A DNA stretch of 64,000 bases from Anisakis pegreffii (Eukaryota; Nematoda; Chromadorea; Rhabditida; Anisakidae), in contig JAPYMA010002875.1 of the NCBI GenBank assembly GCA_035041965.1, positions 124,001 to 188,000 on the forward strand. Direction: 5' to 3'. The translations under genes were made by a program, and so were the position numbers. Numbering within the stretch: position 1 is the first letter of the stretch; every line of letters begins with the position of its first letter. Below are positions 12,487 to 24,493 of this stretch, piece by piece. Below the pieces are notes generated by a model. It was given only the letters and a program-made list of their open reading frames with translations, had not been told where the DNA came from and searched no databases.

Positions 12487-15400
12487 GTACAAGTTGCGCG
12501 GCAACATGGGATGGTTGGCAGTGTTTCAGACGTACATCGCCTGGCCCTCTTGCCGCGAGATGTCCAAATTACATCTTTGGTGATAAAATTCTCGAGGAAA
12601 TAACCGATGGTAACTCTCAATTTTATTCTCATTCAATCAACTTATTTCCTCATCCCAGCAAATCCTGCTGAAACAACTATGTCCATTCGAAAGAAACAAT
12701 AGGCAACGTTCTTCATTCTTCACTTCGTCAGTTTACTCATGCAATCTCGTCTACTTTAATGTGCTATAAAAACAAGTCACCATTTCACAAAGTATTAAAT
12801 AACTCAAATCAAACCGAATAATCATATCACAACGTTTATATGTGATATACTCACACTGATTATGTCATTCATTCAAGATCCAGAATATCTTATCTCTTTA
12901 ATTGGTATTCTTGTCATAGATAACCGACTTTTTGATCTGCAGATAATTTCGCGATAAAAACTTGTAACATCGATGGTCAGTGGTTAACAGTGAATCGACC
13001 CTCTGGCAAAGCTGAATGGACCGATTATTCTGGCTGTCTCACTCAAAAGGTACATTTGTTGTTTAGTTCCACTATCATTCATCACTGTTATCGCATTCAT
13101 CAGCTATAAATGGCATCATTGTCGTGCTCTTATTATTGATATTATTACCGTAAAATATTGATGCTATCGCTCTCATATACGCTCCAATGACAACAGGCTA
13201 TTGAAAGGAAACGTAATTAATCATCATCCTATAATTTCTATTCGTTCACATTTCCAGGAATACGTTCACATCTCATCAATTTTTTTTTGCAAAGCTCAAA
13301 TATGTAATATATGGATAAGATGAGTGTGAAAAGTCATTGTGAATTAATGTTTGCATTCTGATTAATGTAAATAAACTTCATTCGTGAATTGAATTATTTT
13401 TAGAAACCATCCGCAAAGTTATTCACTGGAATATTCGCATTCTCAATATCAGCTCTGGCACTAATTCCTGCAATCGCTATTTACTCGTTTTATCGGTTCG
13501 ATTTAATCTCACTGCCTTCTTAAATCAGCAAATATTAATTATTCATTCAGAACGTTATTAATTCTCTTGAGCGTTTTAATGAATCGAATTGCTCCAATCG
13601 ATTTATGTAATCCACTGCGGAATTTATGAATCTATTCGATAATGTTTGAAAATCTCCGAGTAATATAAATAGTCGTTAATGCAGCGATCGTTTATTGCCA
13701 ATCCGATCCACTTCAGCTCCAAAGGAATAACGATTTGCATTTCCACGTCATGCACCGATATTGCAAAAAAATCCGTATGCTTCTCAGTGTTGCAAAAAGC
13801 TGTTTACATTGGGCGTAAATCGAATTTCATCAAAACCTCGAAACAAAATTGAGTATTTTAATTAAAAGAATTGAATTCAATGAATAAACTTCAATTATTC
13901 ATTGCTCCTATCTATGAAGTCCTAAAAATAGTTCTCAGTACATCCTAAATCTCAAGGGAGTGAATTAGTATGTTCCAACAGAGACATCAGTTTACAACAG
14001 GTTACATTTAGTGTGATCGAAAGATTGTTTTACGAACATCTGATGAAGGCAATAACGATGTGTGCATAGCATTAAAACTTTAACTGAATCACTGTTATTT
14101 CAGTTCTCTATATTCTCAAGCAATGTTTCGTATTCATCGACAACTACTTCTATCGCTCCTGATGTCTGCACTCTTTTACCTGTTCAACTGCTTCTTTTTT
14201 GTCATTGATGGTGCACCTGGCTATACGCTATACCTATCAAATCATGTTTGTACTTTCAGTTATCACTTCATCACCTATGCACTTCGATTTAGTCGCTCAA
14301 GTTGGTTCCATTTCAGCAGATGAATCAAAATTGTTGTTTGCATCTTACAATCTTATAACCACACTCAACATCAATCTCTTAAGAACAGGTTGATATGGTC
14401 TCCGATTACCATTTGTAGTTTTGATAGCTTTACACTGACTTCAATTAATACAGATTATTGGATATTTGACACCTCATCCAAATGAAATCAGTTCGGTGGC
14501 TTGGAGCATCTATGTAGAACTGTTAAATATGATGCATACCATTTGAATGTAAAAAAATCGTGGGCTTGAAGGTAGCTTCAGATGCAGTAAATGCTCATCG
14601 ATTTAACGAATTTCCACTGGGATGAGCATAAAAAGGAAAAAAGGATTTAAAACCAGTCATGTTCACTGGAATAGGGGAAGAAGGGCTTGATAAAGTATAG
14701 AAAGAAATGAATGAGAACATGTCGCATCTGATTGACATCTGAATGCGATGTCTATTTAACGAGACATTCTCATTTTTTGTTATTTTATGAAATGAAACAA
14801 ACATTTAACCTCAGTGCCCCAATCATTTCAAATGATTTATCATCCTATTCAATATCGAATCCTCCTATTCATTCATGATACCCAGAAAGAATATTTGAGT
14901 TTAAATTTGCTGTCAAAATAGGGATGGGGTTACTAAACATTAGCACTGTGACAAATGAAAACAACAATAATTAATTAGGTTGATGCTTCGGATTATCCGC
15001 AATTGAGCACTTCCAGTTAGAGACGGTTGATGCAACAACACGTTCACTACATTAAATAGTCCTTTCGTGACCTCATAGTCGCATTCACAATCGTGTAGAT
15101 CTTCCAGTCCTAGGATTTTTCGAATTTTTCTCGAACATTCAACAAACCCGTCAAGAAATCTCTCAAACTGAAAGTTAAATGACGCAGCTTATATTGTCAT
15201 ACGAAAAGTATTTTGGTGATTAAATGTTTCATCACATTGGAAAACGAATTCACTGAGTGCTGATTCTCATCGTCTTGCGAAATTAGTTAAAGCTGAATAA
15301 TGATTGAAAAATTCAGATCACTTGTCGATTATTATTCACGGTTCAGCTTCGTTATTTGCGTTTGGCAACATCAACGTGGATGTTCGCTGAAGGCGTTTAT

Positions 15401-17429
15401 TTGTACCGTATTCTAGTGAACGCGTTTGCTGAACCCGAATCGTTGAGGGCATATTTTATCGTTTGTTGGGGTTGGTCTTCAATATGTGTCACTGAACATA
15501 TTTTGTTAAGAATGACGCAAACATTCAAGCGATACATATACGAGTGTGATATCTCTGCATGAGTAACACTGCTCCTTGCATCAGCAGTCGAACTTCGATT
15601 TGCTGAACCATCGACGTTTTCATTTTCGAATTTTGTAACCGATTTCAAGTCGTTAAAATTTGCTTGCTGAGTCATGAAATCACATTCAACGTAATATTTC
15701 ATAACCTAATCACACTGAGTGCTCTTCGACTGAAGTAAACCTTCAGGATTTCCCACTTTAGCAACGGCAATGTACAGCGTGTTCCGTCAATTCACGGATA
15801 ACAATCAGATGTGTTGGGTTTCGCCATCAGAGAACTTCTCTATTGAGTCGATCATTATTGGTCCTTGTTTATTAGCGCTTTGTGTATGTTTCTTATAAAG
15901 AATATCGAACTTTCATTGGTGATCAGCTAATACATAGTTTGAGTGTGCGCATCGTATCAAATTATTGCGTATGATAATTGCGCAGAGTAGTGACCGAAAT
16001 TGAGCAACTCTCAATTCATATTTACCAACGAATTTTTGAAGGTAATTCGTATGCAGGAAACCTCATAAGATAGCGTCATCCGCTGCGCTATTGCATTCAT
16101 TAAGCAAATATACATTCAATCTACCTGCGGTTCCCTCCCAGTTTTCAAGTTTGTAATGAAACGCATAGAAACAGTTATAGAGAGGGATCGTTGTTTTTTT
16201 ACTCGTCATTGTTAATATTTCTCATCAGTTGAATTTTCAGAATTTCATCAGAATAATTTTTAGGGCAATTTCATTTTGATGAGTGGGATTATGTACGTGC
16301 TTGTTAAAAAGCTAAAGTACAATCCACATATGGAGCCTGCTCAATATCGGTTAGTTGCTAATTGTAAGATTCAGTTCATTTATGGCACATAAAGATGATT
16401 ATAATATGCGTCAGTGAATATGCATGAAAAATGTTTTAATGTGCATTAAATGATTTTGAATTGAACTGAATACAGAAAAGCTGTGCGTGCAGTATTCATG
16501 CTTGTGCCGGTATTTGGACTTCACTTTCTCTTCACGATTTATCGTCTTTCGAGTTATACACATCAAATTATCAATCTCTTTCTGGATGGCATCCAGGTCA
16601 GTCATTATCCATCTGATCGTTTATAACATCAATGATATTGCTTTGTTATTACTGCACCGCAAGCTCTAGGGATTAAGGTTACGTTACGTTAATAGCGTTC
16701 GTATTATTATTGTCAGTGATTGCAAGCGGAGGTGAGCAAACTTCCGTTACCCGCTGATTGTTGATTATCTTCGTTTATTTTTTCGTGAATAAATCAACGA
16801 CTGCGTTCAATCATGAAAAGTTGACAAATCAGTATCAACGATACCCTCCTCGAACCGCGTCAATTCTCGAAGTTTTTCACCTCGGTTTACTCACTTAACA
16901 TTATCGGTGTTAACTTTTTGGGCAACGAATTACCGAGTATTTCGATAACATTGTGATTAACGGGGCCTATCTCTGGTTATAAGATCGTATACGGATCAGA
17001 ATAGAATTTTTAACGAGGTGGTAAGATTCAGTGCAGACGCGATCATGTCCTGTGCGATTTTTTTCATTGAACAAAGAACAAAGAATACATAACATTTAAA
17101 CAGGTGAAAATTTCAGCGACAATGAAAATTTCAGCGGTTGTATTTTTTGTTATGGTTGAACTCAGCAAATGTGACAGTAATAAGTATGAAATTGATCATT
17201 ATTAATTGAGGGATTCGTGGTAGCTGTCATACTTTGCTACGCAAATGGCCATGTTCAAGAATGTGTTCATAAAACGGTCGTAAAAAAATTAGACAATCGA
17301 AATTTGAAGAAACTGCACTTCGAACGAAGAGGACGATTCAACAAAGAACGACAAAGTAGTGATAATCACCAAGCTGACAACAGCGTTACTGTATCATTCA
17401 TTCAACAAGCGACATCGCAACACTCATGA
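12487..17429 (+). CDS. Secretin-family (class B) neuropeptide/hormone GPCR (5' incomplete)
   Basis: Plasma-membrane peptide-hormone receptor. Exons: 12487-12609, 12943-13049, 13404-13495, 14104-14245, 15317-15470, 15747-15883, 16264-16349, 16476-16596, 17211-17429. All are in phase and give about 393 residues to the TGA. Exons 1-2 carry the hormone-receptor domain: Cys-x3-WDGWQC, then a CPNY motif and two later Cys, so five of the usual six; the first must lie upstream with the signal peptide. TM1 is in exon 3 and TM2 in exon 4. Exon 5 opens with the TM3 Cys (ITCRLLFTVQLRYLRLATS), then WMFAEGVYLYRIL. Exon 6 has WGFPTL and the ECL2 Cys-Trp (MCW). Exon 8 has YRKAVRAVFMLVPVFGLHFL (TM6), and exons 8-9 the QGF...LCYANGHVQ TM7 signature. 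The TM6-TM7 blocks resemble CRF- and calcitonin-type receptors; I cannot choose the subfamily. A Ser/Gln/Asn-rich cytoplasmic tail follows. Confidence 0.9.
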
Positions 17430-17568
17430 TCTGTTTTGGCATTCAAATTTTACGAATAAATCATTTGCAAAGAAAAACTCGTTAATCTATCAATCACAAA
17501 GCAACGTTTCCCAACCGATGCTGCGAGATAGTATTCCAAAGAGGGTGGCATAACAGTTCATCGTTAAT

Positions 17569-17845
17569 ACATTAAAGCAGGCGAGCACGGAGTTCAACTT
17601 ATACATGTGTATAAAGCAGACGAGGATGGACTGACTTTGACATATGCATTTTTGAAATGGCTGCAACGTACTCTAGTGGTATAAACCAGTGTTCCTTTCC
17701 TCTGCACCCCCTAAAGAATTTAAGTTGTCCTCGCACCCCCTACAACAATAGTTGAAATGTCCTCGCACCCTTCTAAAATGTCAAAATGTTCACAGCGTCC
17801 ACTCTGTATCTCTCATCCACTGCAGTGAGTACCTGCTGTAGTGAT
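17569..17845. mobile_element. hAT-like MITE, two head-on partial copies
   Basis: From 17569 the sequence ATTAAAGCAG...CACGGAGTTCAAC, and later GTACTC.AGTGGTAT, matches the internal part of the complete copy at 60656-60955. At 17687 a second copy begins in the opposite orientation, with CAGTGTTCCTTTCC and CTCGCACCCCCTA corresponding to the reverse complement of the right end of the complete copy. It continues to CTCTGTATCTCTCATCCACT and breaks off near 17845. The left copy lacks its terminus, so this looks like one element inserted into another or a rearranged pair. It is non-autonomous, with no transposase. Confidence 0.65.
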
Positions 17846-18050
17846 GGTATCCGGCCGACGGTCAATCGGAAAAATCCGACAATTTCGATCGAAATTTCGA
17901 CGGCCAGATTCCGACCGAGCAGTTTGCGAGGTCGATCGGAATTCCGACCGTCGGGAATTCGACATGCCAGTTCGGCAGGAATCCGACCGACTGAAATTTC
18001 GCTCAGACGCCACCACTACCGTAGGATTCCGACCGAACTTCGGAATTGGC
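17845..18050. repeat. GC-rich block with repeated TTCCGACCGA on both strands
   Basis: About 205 bp of locally high GC in which TTCCGACCG or AATCCGACCG recurs at least four times on the plus strand, while the complement (CGATCGGAATT, GTCAATCGG) recurs between. GAATTCC palindromes lie near the centre. Several overlapping ORFs on both strands are side effects of the low stop-codon density. It abuts the broken end of a MITE. The dense inverted motifs suggest a foldback element or a degenerate satellite monomer. No known family is recognised. Confidence 0.55.
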
Positions 18051-18350
18051 TGCAAAGTGTATGTACTTTATTGGTTTCGTATTGCGAAACTATGATTCAT
18101 TGATGGCTTGAAAAGTGCTGTTTGTCTTGGCACATTACGAAAACCGCTCTTACATAAGAGTTTTTTACAGGAGCCAAATGTAATGTAGGAGTCTTGTAGA
18201 GGGGTGGAAATTTTAGCTTAATGGAATGTAGCAATAGAGAAGGGGTAATTCGAGAGAAGGTGGAAAAGAGCAGTCGATGAGAGAAAGTGAGTGAGACAAT
18301 GGATGAGGAAAAAGATAGAATTGAGAAGAGATATATGTCCGGCTGTATTG

Positions 18351-18480
18351 GGCGCGCTATCCAATAACGGTAGCGCGCTATCGCTATTCCGCTATCGAAA
18401 AGAAGTCCGCTGCTCCGCTATCGTTACCGCCATTATCCCCGAATCGATAGCGAAACGCTATCGCCATCGCTATTGCCTGC
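18351..18480. repeat. Degenerate GCTATCG-type repeat
   Basis: A 130-bp stretch built from variants of CGCTATCG, CGCTATTC and their complement CGATAGCG, including GGCGCGCTAT, GCGCGCTATCGCTATTCCGC and GAATCGATAGCGAAACGC. It is far more GC-rich than its surroundings and contains several short inverted pairs. It looks like a diverged minisatellite or a small repetitive element. Confidence 0.6.
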
Positions 18481-18773
18481 TCTAAAAACCTCATTGCGCC
18501 ACCGAATGTTTGAAAATTTTCATTGATGAACACGCATTTTTGAAATTAATACGAGAAACATTATAAAAATAGAATGCACCTACACATCCGAACCAACAAC
18601 TAAAGAATCAAGCAATCTGAACCCACTGCTACAGAATCCAACTCCACACCTGAACCAACTACCACGGATGCTTTTTTCTTCGAATCGCTCACAAGAGCTC
18701 AGTAGATTCGAATTGAGTGCAGTGTTGCAGCACAAATATTTATTTAGATACCTCAATGATTGAGGGACTATAT

Positions 18774-18850
18774 CAGTGGTTCTCATAAGAGATGAAATTA
18801 CCTATTTTGAGTAAATGTAATTTGAAGGTGGAGTTGGTCGGAAAATTAGT
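18774..18850 (+). mobile_element. Short CAGTGGTTCTCAT element (second family)
   Basis: Begins CAGTGGTTCTCATAAGAG, then GAAATTACCTATTTTGAGTAA. This matches the reverse complement of 32296-32392, inside a MED1 intron, over at least 45 bp with scattered differences. The terminus resembles hAT ends (CAGTG-type) but the internal sequence differs from the MITE family at 60656. The right boundary is unclear. Confidence 0.55.
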
Positions 18851-20916
18851 ATTTCGTGCAGTTTTATGTTACGACAGAACGCCATCCTATTTTCTAAGTA
18901 TCATTAGCTCGTCCAGGCCTAACAGGGTTTTCATTGGTTATTTGAAATCACATGCATTTGTCAGTGAATGGTGTTTTAACAGGGTTTTCATTCTTTTTCT
19001 TGCTATTGTAATCGCTCTCATTGCTTTCATCACCGGAACCGTTCTCTTTTGCTAATTTCTCATTCATTTCATTCAACAGTTGAAGGCAAATTCTCATTCT
19101 ATCAAATACACTCTATAATTGATCATTCGACTGTTGAATGTTGTTGAGCAATAATATTCGTTGTTGTATTGTTGATTTCGACTGCCAACATTCGTCAACG
19201 TATCCAGTAAATAGTACATGCTACAGAATAAGAAACTAATTTGAACTGTGAAGTGAAATGAGACGAAGTGAATGAGAAAAACTCATCAACAGAACGATAT
19301 TCGCATGTAATAGCTCTGAGAGTGAATACAACACGTCTAAAAGGAATGAGAATTCATCTAAATCAGTTTGAAATGAGTGCGTCATAGACAGTAACACTTC
19401 ATGCAATCGACTGCAACAATGAGGAACACAACGGTCTAAGAGAAGATCTAACCATCATGGTGTTCCTGTATCAAAGAGGTGCCGATAACGGCGGCCTGCC
19501 AGATCATCAAAAGGGGTTATGGAGTACCAGAACGTGAGGATCACTGGAAACGTGAGGATCACTTTTTTAAAATGTATTTGAAATTTTTCTTCTTCGTGTT
19601 TATTTCCCTACTGTTCAACTGCTGTTTTTACTGACATAATTCCTGAATTGGTCGGATTGTGAACTTCATCAACCCCCCCCCTCATATCAAATTCTTGCAC
19701 CTAAACGAATGAAGGACGAGTAAGGGCTGTATTAATTTGAATTTTTCATGCAATTGGTCTCACAATTTTTCGCATACCTTTGAGAAGGTCTCATATAAAA
19801 CTTAAATGTTTATTAATTTGCATAATCAAACGTGGTAGGAATTTACATTCGAAATATCTATATAAATCCCGCTTAATCATTCTCTTCATCCAGTTCACCC
19901 AGGAGATCATAGGGTGTTATCGAGTTCTCTGGTCAGCGAGTGGTGAGGAGGCTTCTGCTTAACGTGATGGTTGGATAGGAATGTCGAGGACATCTAGTGT
20001 TCCCGTCACCAGCTGATCATTAGATAGATCAGCTACTTTGTGAATCGCATTTTGTGGCTATAGTTGTACTGTAGAAAGTTTCAATTATTAACTATGTAAA
20101 AATAGTAATTACGCTGAGGTATTTTTAGTAATGACGAAAAACGCACGCGTGTGACGTAAGACGTGATTGTAACTGGATAAATGATCTAGTCAAATTGAAA
20201 GGTATTATAAAGCCTAAGTAAACGCTATATCGATACAATGCATACGGTGAAGGTGGTAGTGATGTTTTGTTGAAAGAATAGAGCGAAATAGATAAGAGAT
20301 TTTAAGAAAGTAAGCAGTAAAATATATATATTGTTAAGAATAGTGACAAAACGGATTGGTACTTGTGACGGCCTTACGGCTTGAGAACAGAAATTGAAAT
20401 GAATTGAATTGCAAGTGTGGTGTGCAGAGTGAATGTAGGACTATTCTTCGTGTTCATATTTCTCTATATCAACAACAGATAACGGTAGTGGACATAGCAC
20501 TGTCCTCGACTGTATATATGGTTAATGCTTGTCTTGATCGTTGTCATCGTTTAAACCTTCAACCGTTCGTGCAGTGGCGGTTACAATATCCTTCCTATCC
20601 ATATTTCTCTTCTCAACGACCAACCAACCCATTCGAGTTTACAATCTTATGATCATCCTTAAGCCAACCCCTACCCGCACCTACCAAATCTTCATTCTCT
20701 TCGATCCGTTTTTCCAGTCAGCAGTCGCCTCAGAAGACGAAATTTCATACCTATTCTTATTCACATTACCTCCATTGGTGGCTTTCCTGTCACGTTGAAG
20801 GTTTCTGCCTTGCTAATGAAGATCCGGTGAAAAAGATTAATTCATCAAATTAGGATATGGAAGTATTATTTTCCAGCAACAGTTCATATTACTGTATAAT
20901 TATGTACACAGGTGAT

Positions 20917-21639
20917 ATGGCAGTGCAATTCGTTGGATTGATAATCGCGCTTACGATGATCGATGGCACGTTTGGTGAAGTCCAAAGTATAAGAGTTTTT
21001 GGACGTCTCTATTGCGGCAGAAAACCCCTTAAACCATGGCCAAATATGACGATCACCCTTTGGGATCGTGATTATTGTGAGTGCTTGGAACAGATTGCTC
21101 AACTGGGCAGTGTATTGCGTTAAAAGATCGGAGTTGTACACGGACCGATATTACTTTTAAATTCGATGACATTTTTTACTTGACTCAAAAAAGTCACTCG
21201 AAATCATAGATCAGTTAGTAATGATTAACCAAAGATGACAATATTCATTTTCTGAACTTGTTGCTAAACTAACGCCCGATATCTGCACTCGGAAACATTC
21301 CAACAACCATTAGGGAACGGCGGTTGAGGAGGAATTCTCGATGTTTACAATAACATCATTTTGGTTCAGTTAGCGCACACGATTTACTTGATACGACCAC
21401 AAGTGGAGAAGATGGCTGGTTCACGGTGTACGGTGAAGAAGATGAATTCTTTGCAATTGAACCCTTCATTAGAATCACACACAACTGTGATCTGGTTAGT
21501 TTCGATACCACCACAGTGAGTTTATTTCTACATGGACATTACTCTGTTTGATTCACTTCCATGTTCGATGACACTGGTGAACTTTTCAGGGCTATCCGAA
21601 TAACACGCACCCGGTATGTTCGTTTCTTAACTATCACCA
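20917..21639 (+). CDS. Transthyretin-like (TTL/TTR-52 type) secreted protein, 3' end unresolved
   Basis: Nematode-enriched small secreted protein family with a transthyretin-like beta-sandwich; the biochemical role of most members is unknown. Exon 1 (20917-21076) starts at an ATG followed by a signal peptide (VQFVGLIIALTMIDGTFG), then SIRVFGRLYCGRKPLKPWPN and TITLWDRDY, the family's first two strands with the conserved Cys. Exon 2 (21370-21494) gives FSAHDLLDTTTSGEDGWFTV, then EDEFFAIEPFIRITHNCDL, which carries the EDEF and H-x-C motifs. Exon 3 (21590-21639) is a short in-phase exon ending at a GTAAGT donor. That totals about 110 residues; family members usually have 130-150, so the last strand(s) lie in a further exon I could not place, or the gene is truncated. 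An in-frame ATG upstream at 20902 is possible, but 20917 gives the better signal peptide. Confidence 0.85.
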
Positions 21640-22001
21640 GTAAGTTTGAGTAGTGAAAGACTGTAAATGGAATTAACAAGAAAATCAGATTCACATGCGC
21701 ACTTGTTTAATTATGAAATTTCGTCCATAATTCTAAACACTTATCACCAAAAGTACTACGAGGAATTACCACCAATCGATCAGAAAACTCCTCAACTCTC
21801 GGAATCTAACTTTAGAATCATTTTTGCTTCGCATTTAGTAAGGACCGTGTGAGTGATATGAATAACGATATTGCAGAGATGTTGGCACACTGATCACTAC
21901 GATATTCCATCCGAGTTATGTAAATAGCGTACTCGACTTGAGGAGTGTCCATTTACATATCAAGGGGAGTCGCAGATGGATCAAATGTAATTAGCAGTGA
22001 A

Positions 22002-22042
22002 TTTCATGAACGATCTGGAATGGTTTCATGAACGATCTGGAA
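22002..22042. repeat. Direct duplication of TTTCATGAACGATCTGGAA
   Basis: A 19-bp sequence occurs at 22002-22020 and again at 22024-22042 without mismatch, a recent slippage-type duplication in non-coding DNA. Confidence 0.85.
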
Positions 22043-22300
22043 CTCATTAGTACATCAGAGAAACCGTGCATCAGTTTCTGACCGAATTGTTGAGACGAAA
22101 CAGGAGTCCTCTGTTCTTCAATGAACACAGCCCGAAACCCTCCGTTTTCCTTCAATCATCACGGTCAAGAGCTGTCAACTGTCCGTGTGAACAATCTTCT
22201 CCCACCCGAAATAATCTTCATTTTGCACTGAAAACACCAAAAAATCACGTTTCCAACCCTAGTTACCACAAGTTTTATCCTGTCACTTTTCTGATCGACG

Positions 22301-22460
22301 GAACAGAATAGAACAGTTTAGAACACTATAGCACAGTTTAAGGGGCAAGATTGAATAGAACAGGACGGTTCTTAAACGAGGAGTACACAGGATAGAATAG
22401 AGTCGTTTTTGGGGCAGAATAGCACAGAATGGAACAATTTTCAGAAACGTGGAATAGAGA
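22301..22460. repeat. Degenerate GAACAGAATA minisatellite
   Basis: Variants of GAACAGAATA, TAGAACAG and AGCACAG recur about every 10-20 bp across 160 bp (for example GGAACAGAATAGAACAGTTT and GGGCAGAATAGCACAGAATG). Units are too diverged for a clean period. No coding role. Confidence 0.55.
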
Positions 22461-23100
22461 CATCACTAATTGAGACTGTTTTCAATTCCCATCATAATTT
22501 AAGAATTGCTCAACACCAGCTTTCCCGTTTCGTTGATATTTACCAAATCAACAGAAACAAATCCAAACTGCAGTTTCGAGAGGAAGTGAATCCTGATCAG
22601 TTCGAATAGGTACTTGGCACAATTCAAGTGGTCTTTCACCAGTTGTGCTTATAATCCGGTTGTTTCATGAACAAAATATTCCATACGACGTTGAATTTGG
22701 TTAACTGATGTTGATGATCACAGTAATTACTTTCCGGCTTACATAGGTTTTATGTATAATTGCACATCTTGAAGCCTGATGATTGCCTTCGCTATTAATT
22801 TTTATTGATTGTAACCTGTTTGAAGCCTTATTGTTGATAAAGGTGGTCAATGAGTTGAATAAAGATGTTTTTCACACAGAATACTTCATTTGCACGTCTA
22901 AAAAATTCGATACATTAGGTCAGAAATATGTAGGCCGAAATGCGTATTTATTGAGCCACCCTAGAGATCGCTCGACACGCTTGAACTTCCCAATGTTTTA
23001 GCGACTTTGAAGTAGTGATGGCATCAAAAATATATACGTTAAAGTACTTCATGTATTAAAAAATGAAATTTCTTCTCGTATCGACTCTTATCCCACTCTC

Positions 23101-23268
23101 TATCGCACCCACGGTGTGCATGCAACTCCGGTTAAGAAACCCTGGTATACCGTTGTCTACGCTACAGACACTCGACGTAGTGGATGAGAAATAAAGGGTG
23201 GATAATTATGAGGGCATCAAAACTATTGTTGTGAGGAGTGCGGGCAAAGAAATGGTCGAGAACCAGTA
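23101..23268 (+). mobile_element. hAT-like MITE copy (diverged, left end missing)
   Basis: CCTGGTATACCGTTGTCTACGC, ACAGACACTCGACGTAGTGG and ATGAGAAATA align with the centre of the complete copy at 60656-60955. GAGGAGTGCGGGCAAAGAAA followed by GAGAACCAGTA resembles its right end. The left terminus is not recognisable. Confidence 0.55.
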
Positions 23269-24493
23269 CCTTAAAACGGTTCAAATTTCAAATTAGTTCC
23301 CTTGAGTCTGCGTTTAGAGTAGTTTAAGAGTGTATAGCATTGGACTCCTACAGCTAACTCCTCAAGTGTGTACTTCGTATGTCCAGATCTGAAAACTTAA
23401 CTAATGACATGCGATCATACCGCTATTTCCCTCATATCTTGTGCTTTTTTTGGTAATATTTTATTAAAAATATTTTCTTCAGATAAAAATGACACGATTG
23501 GATCAATACACTTTTAGCATACTGATCTGGTGGTATTGTCTCATGAGGAGCAATGATACTCCTTCACAAAAACGTCTTCCTGAAACGTTACTTTTATGAT
23601 TCTGAAGGCAATGGAACGACATGTTCCAAACAAATTTTTTACTGTTTCCATGAAACACACACATATATTAGGTTAAATCGCAGATCATTCATAGAACCAT
23701 AATGAAGACGTGATTAACATATTAACGGCAAATAACGAATACTTTGAAAATTAAATTTCAAAACATTTTTCTGTCATGCAAACCTGTCGTTGACGCATTT
23801 TTAAACGCATTTTCGAGTTTCCACTTGGAAGAAGTATTTTGTCTGTTGGCGTAAAGAATACCAAAAATATCACTAAAAACAGAAAACCCAATGTAAAAAA
23901 GTCATAAACAAGTGCAATCATAAAAATATAGTAATATACAAGCAACAAAACAAAATGAAATATAAATAAACAATCAAACTTTAGAATAAATTACAAATTC
24001 AAAAAAACGAATAAATAATGAACAATGAAGCAAAAAACAACAATGGCAATTGTAACAGGTAAATTAATACAAATACGCCGAAACTATGAGTATTTAGGAT
24101 GAGAGATAATCAGGATGAAACCATACAAGATAAAACAGTAATGAAACTGCTTTCTACAATCAATCAAGATGATATCGTGCATTTATACTTATTGTATTAC
24201 AGTCAAAGCACTGAAAGCACTCAATGCTTATCGCTAAAATAAACGATTATACTGAAAACAAAAAAATATCACATGAACAATGAATATAATTGATGATTTA
24301 CATAAAGAAATCAACAACAACAAACGACGCAAACCAGCAGAGGAGTATCGAAAATGGAAATTCACTGAAGTGACCAACAAAGAAATGAGATGACATTCAA
24401 GAGTACGTGACCACCATAGTGCCACCCAATAACATGACAGCGTAAAGACAACACCAGTCTTCTGAATCTGATCCAGATGGTGTTTCACAATAT

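Larger units (their letters stand above)
17430..20916. other. 3.5-kb repeat-rich interval between GPCR and TTL genes
   Basis: No coding exon is recognisable. The interval holds parts of two hAT-like MITE copies (17569-17845), a GC-rich block with repeated CCGACC motifs (17845-18050), a degenerate GCTATCG repeat (18351-18480) and the end of a second short element family (18774-18850). From about 18850 to 20900 the sequence is ordinary AT-rich DNA, with a short direct repeat of AACGTGAGGATCAC at 19540-19562. The TTL promoter presumably lies in the last few hundred bases. Confidence 0.6.
21640..24493. other. 2.9-kb interval between TTL and MED1 genes
   Basis: Should contain the final TTL exon and 3' UTRs of both convergent genes (TTL plus strand, MED1 minus strand). 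I could not place any exon with confidence. It holds a 22-bp-period duplication at 22002-22042, a degenerate GAACAGAATA repeat at 22301-22460 and a MITE copy at 23101-23268. The stretch 23750-24490 is very A-rich on the plus strand, as expected of a minus-strand 3' flank. Confidence 0.5.

Noticed and set aside
17786..18103. Overlapping ORFs of 80-105 codons on both strands
   Set aside because: They coincide with the GC-rich CCGACC repeat block, where stop codons are rare in all frames. The peptides are repetitive Arg/Ser-rich with no consistent frame or splice context.
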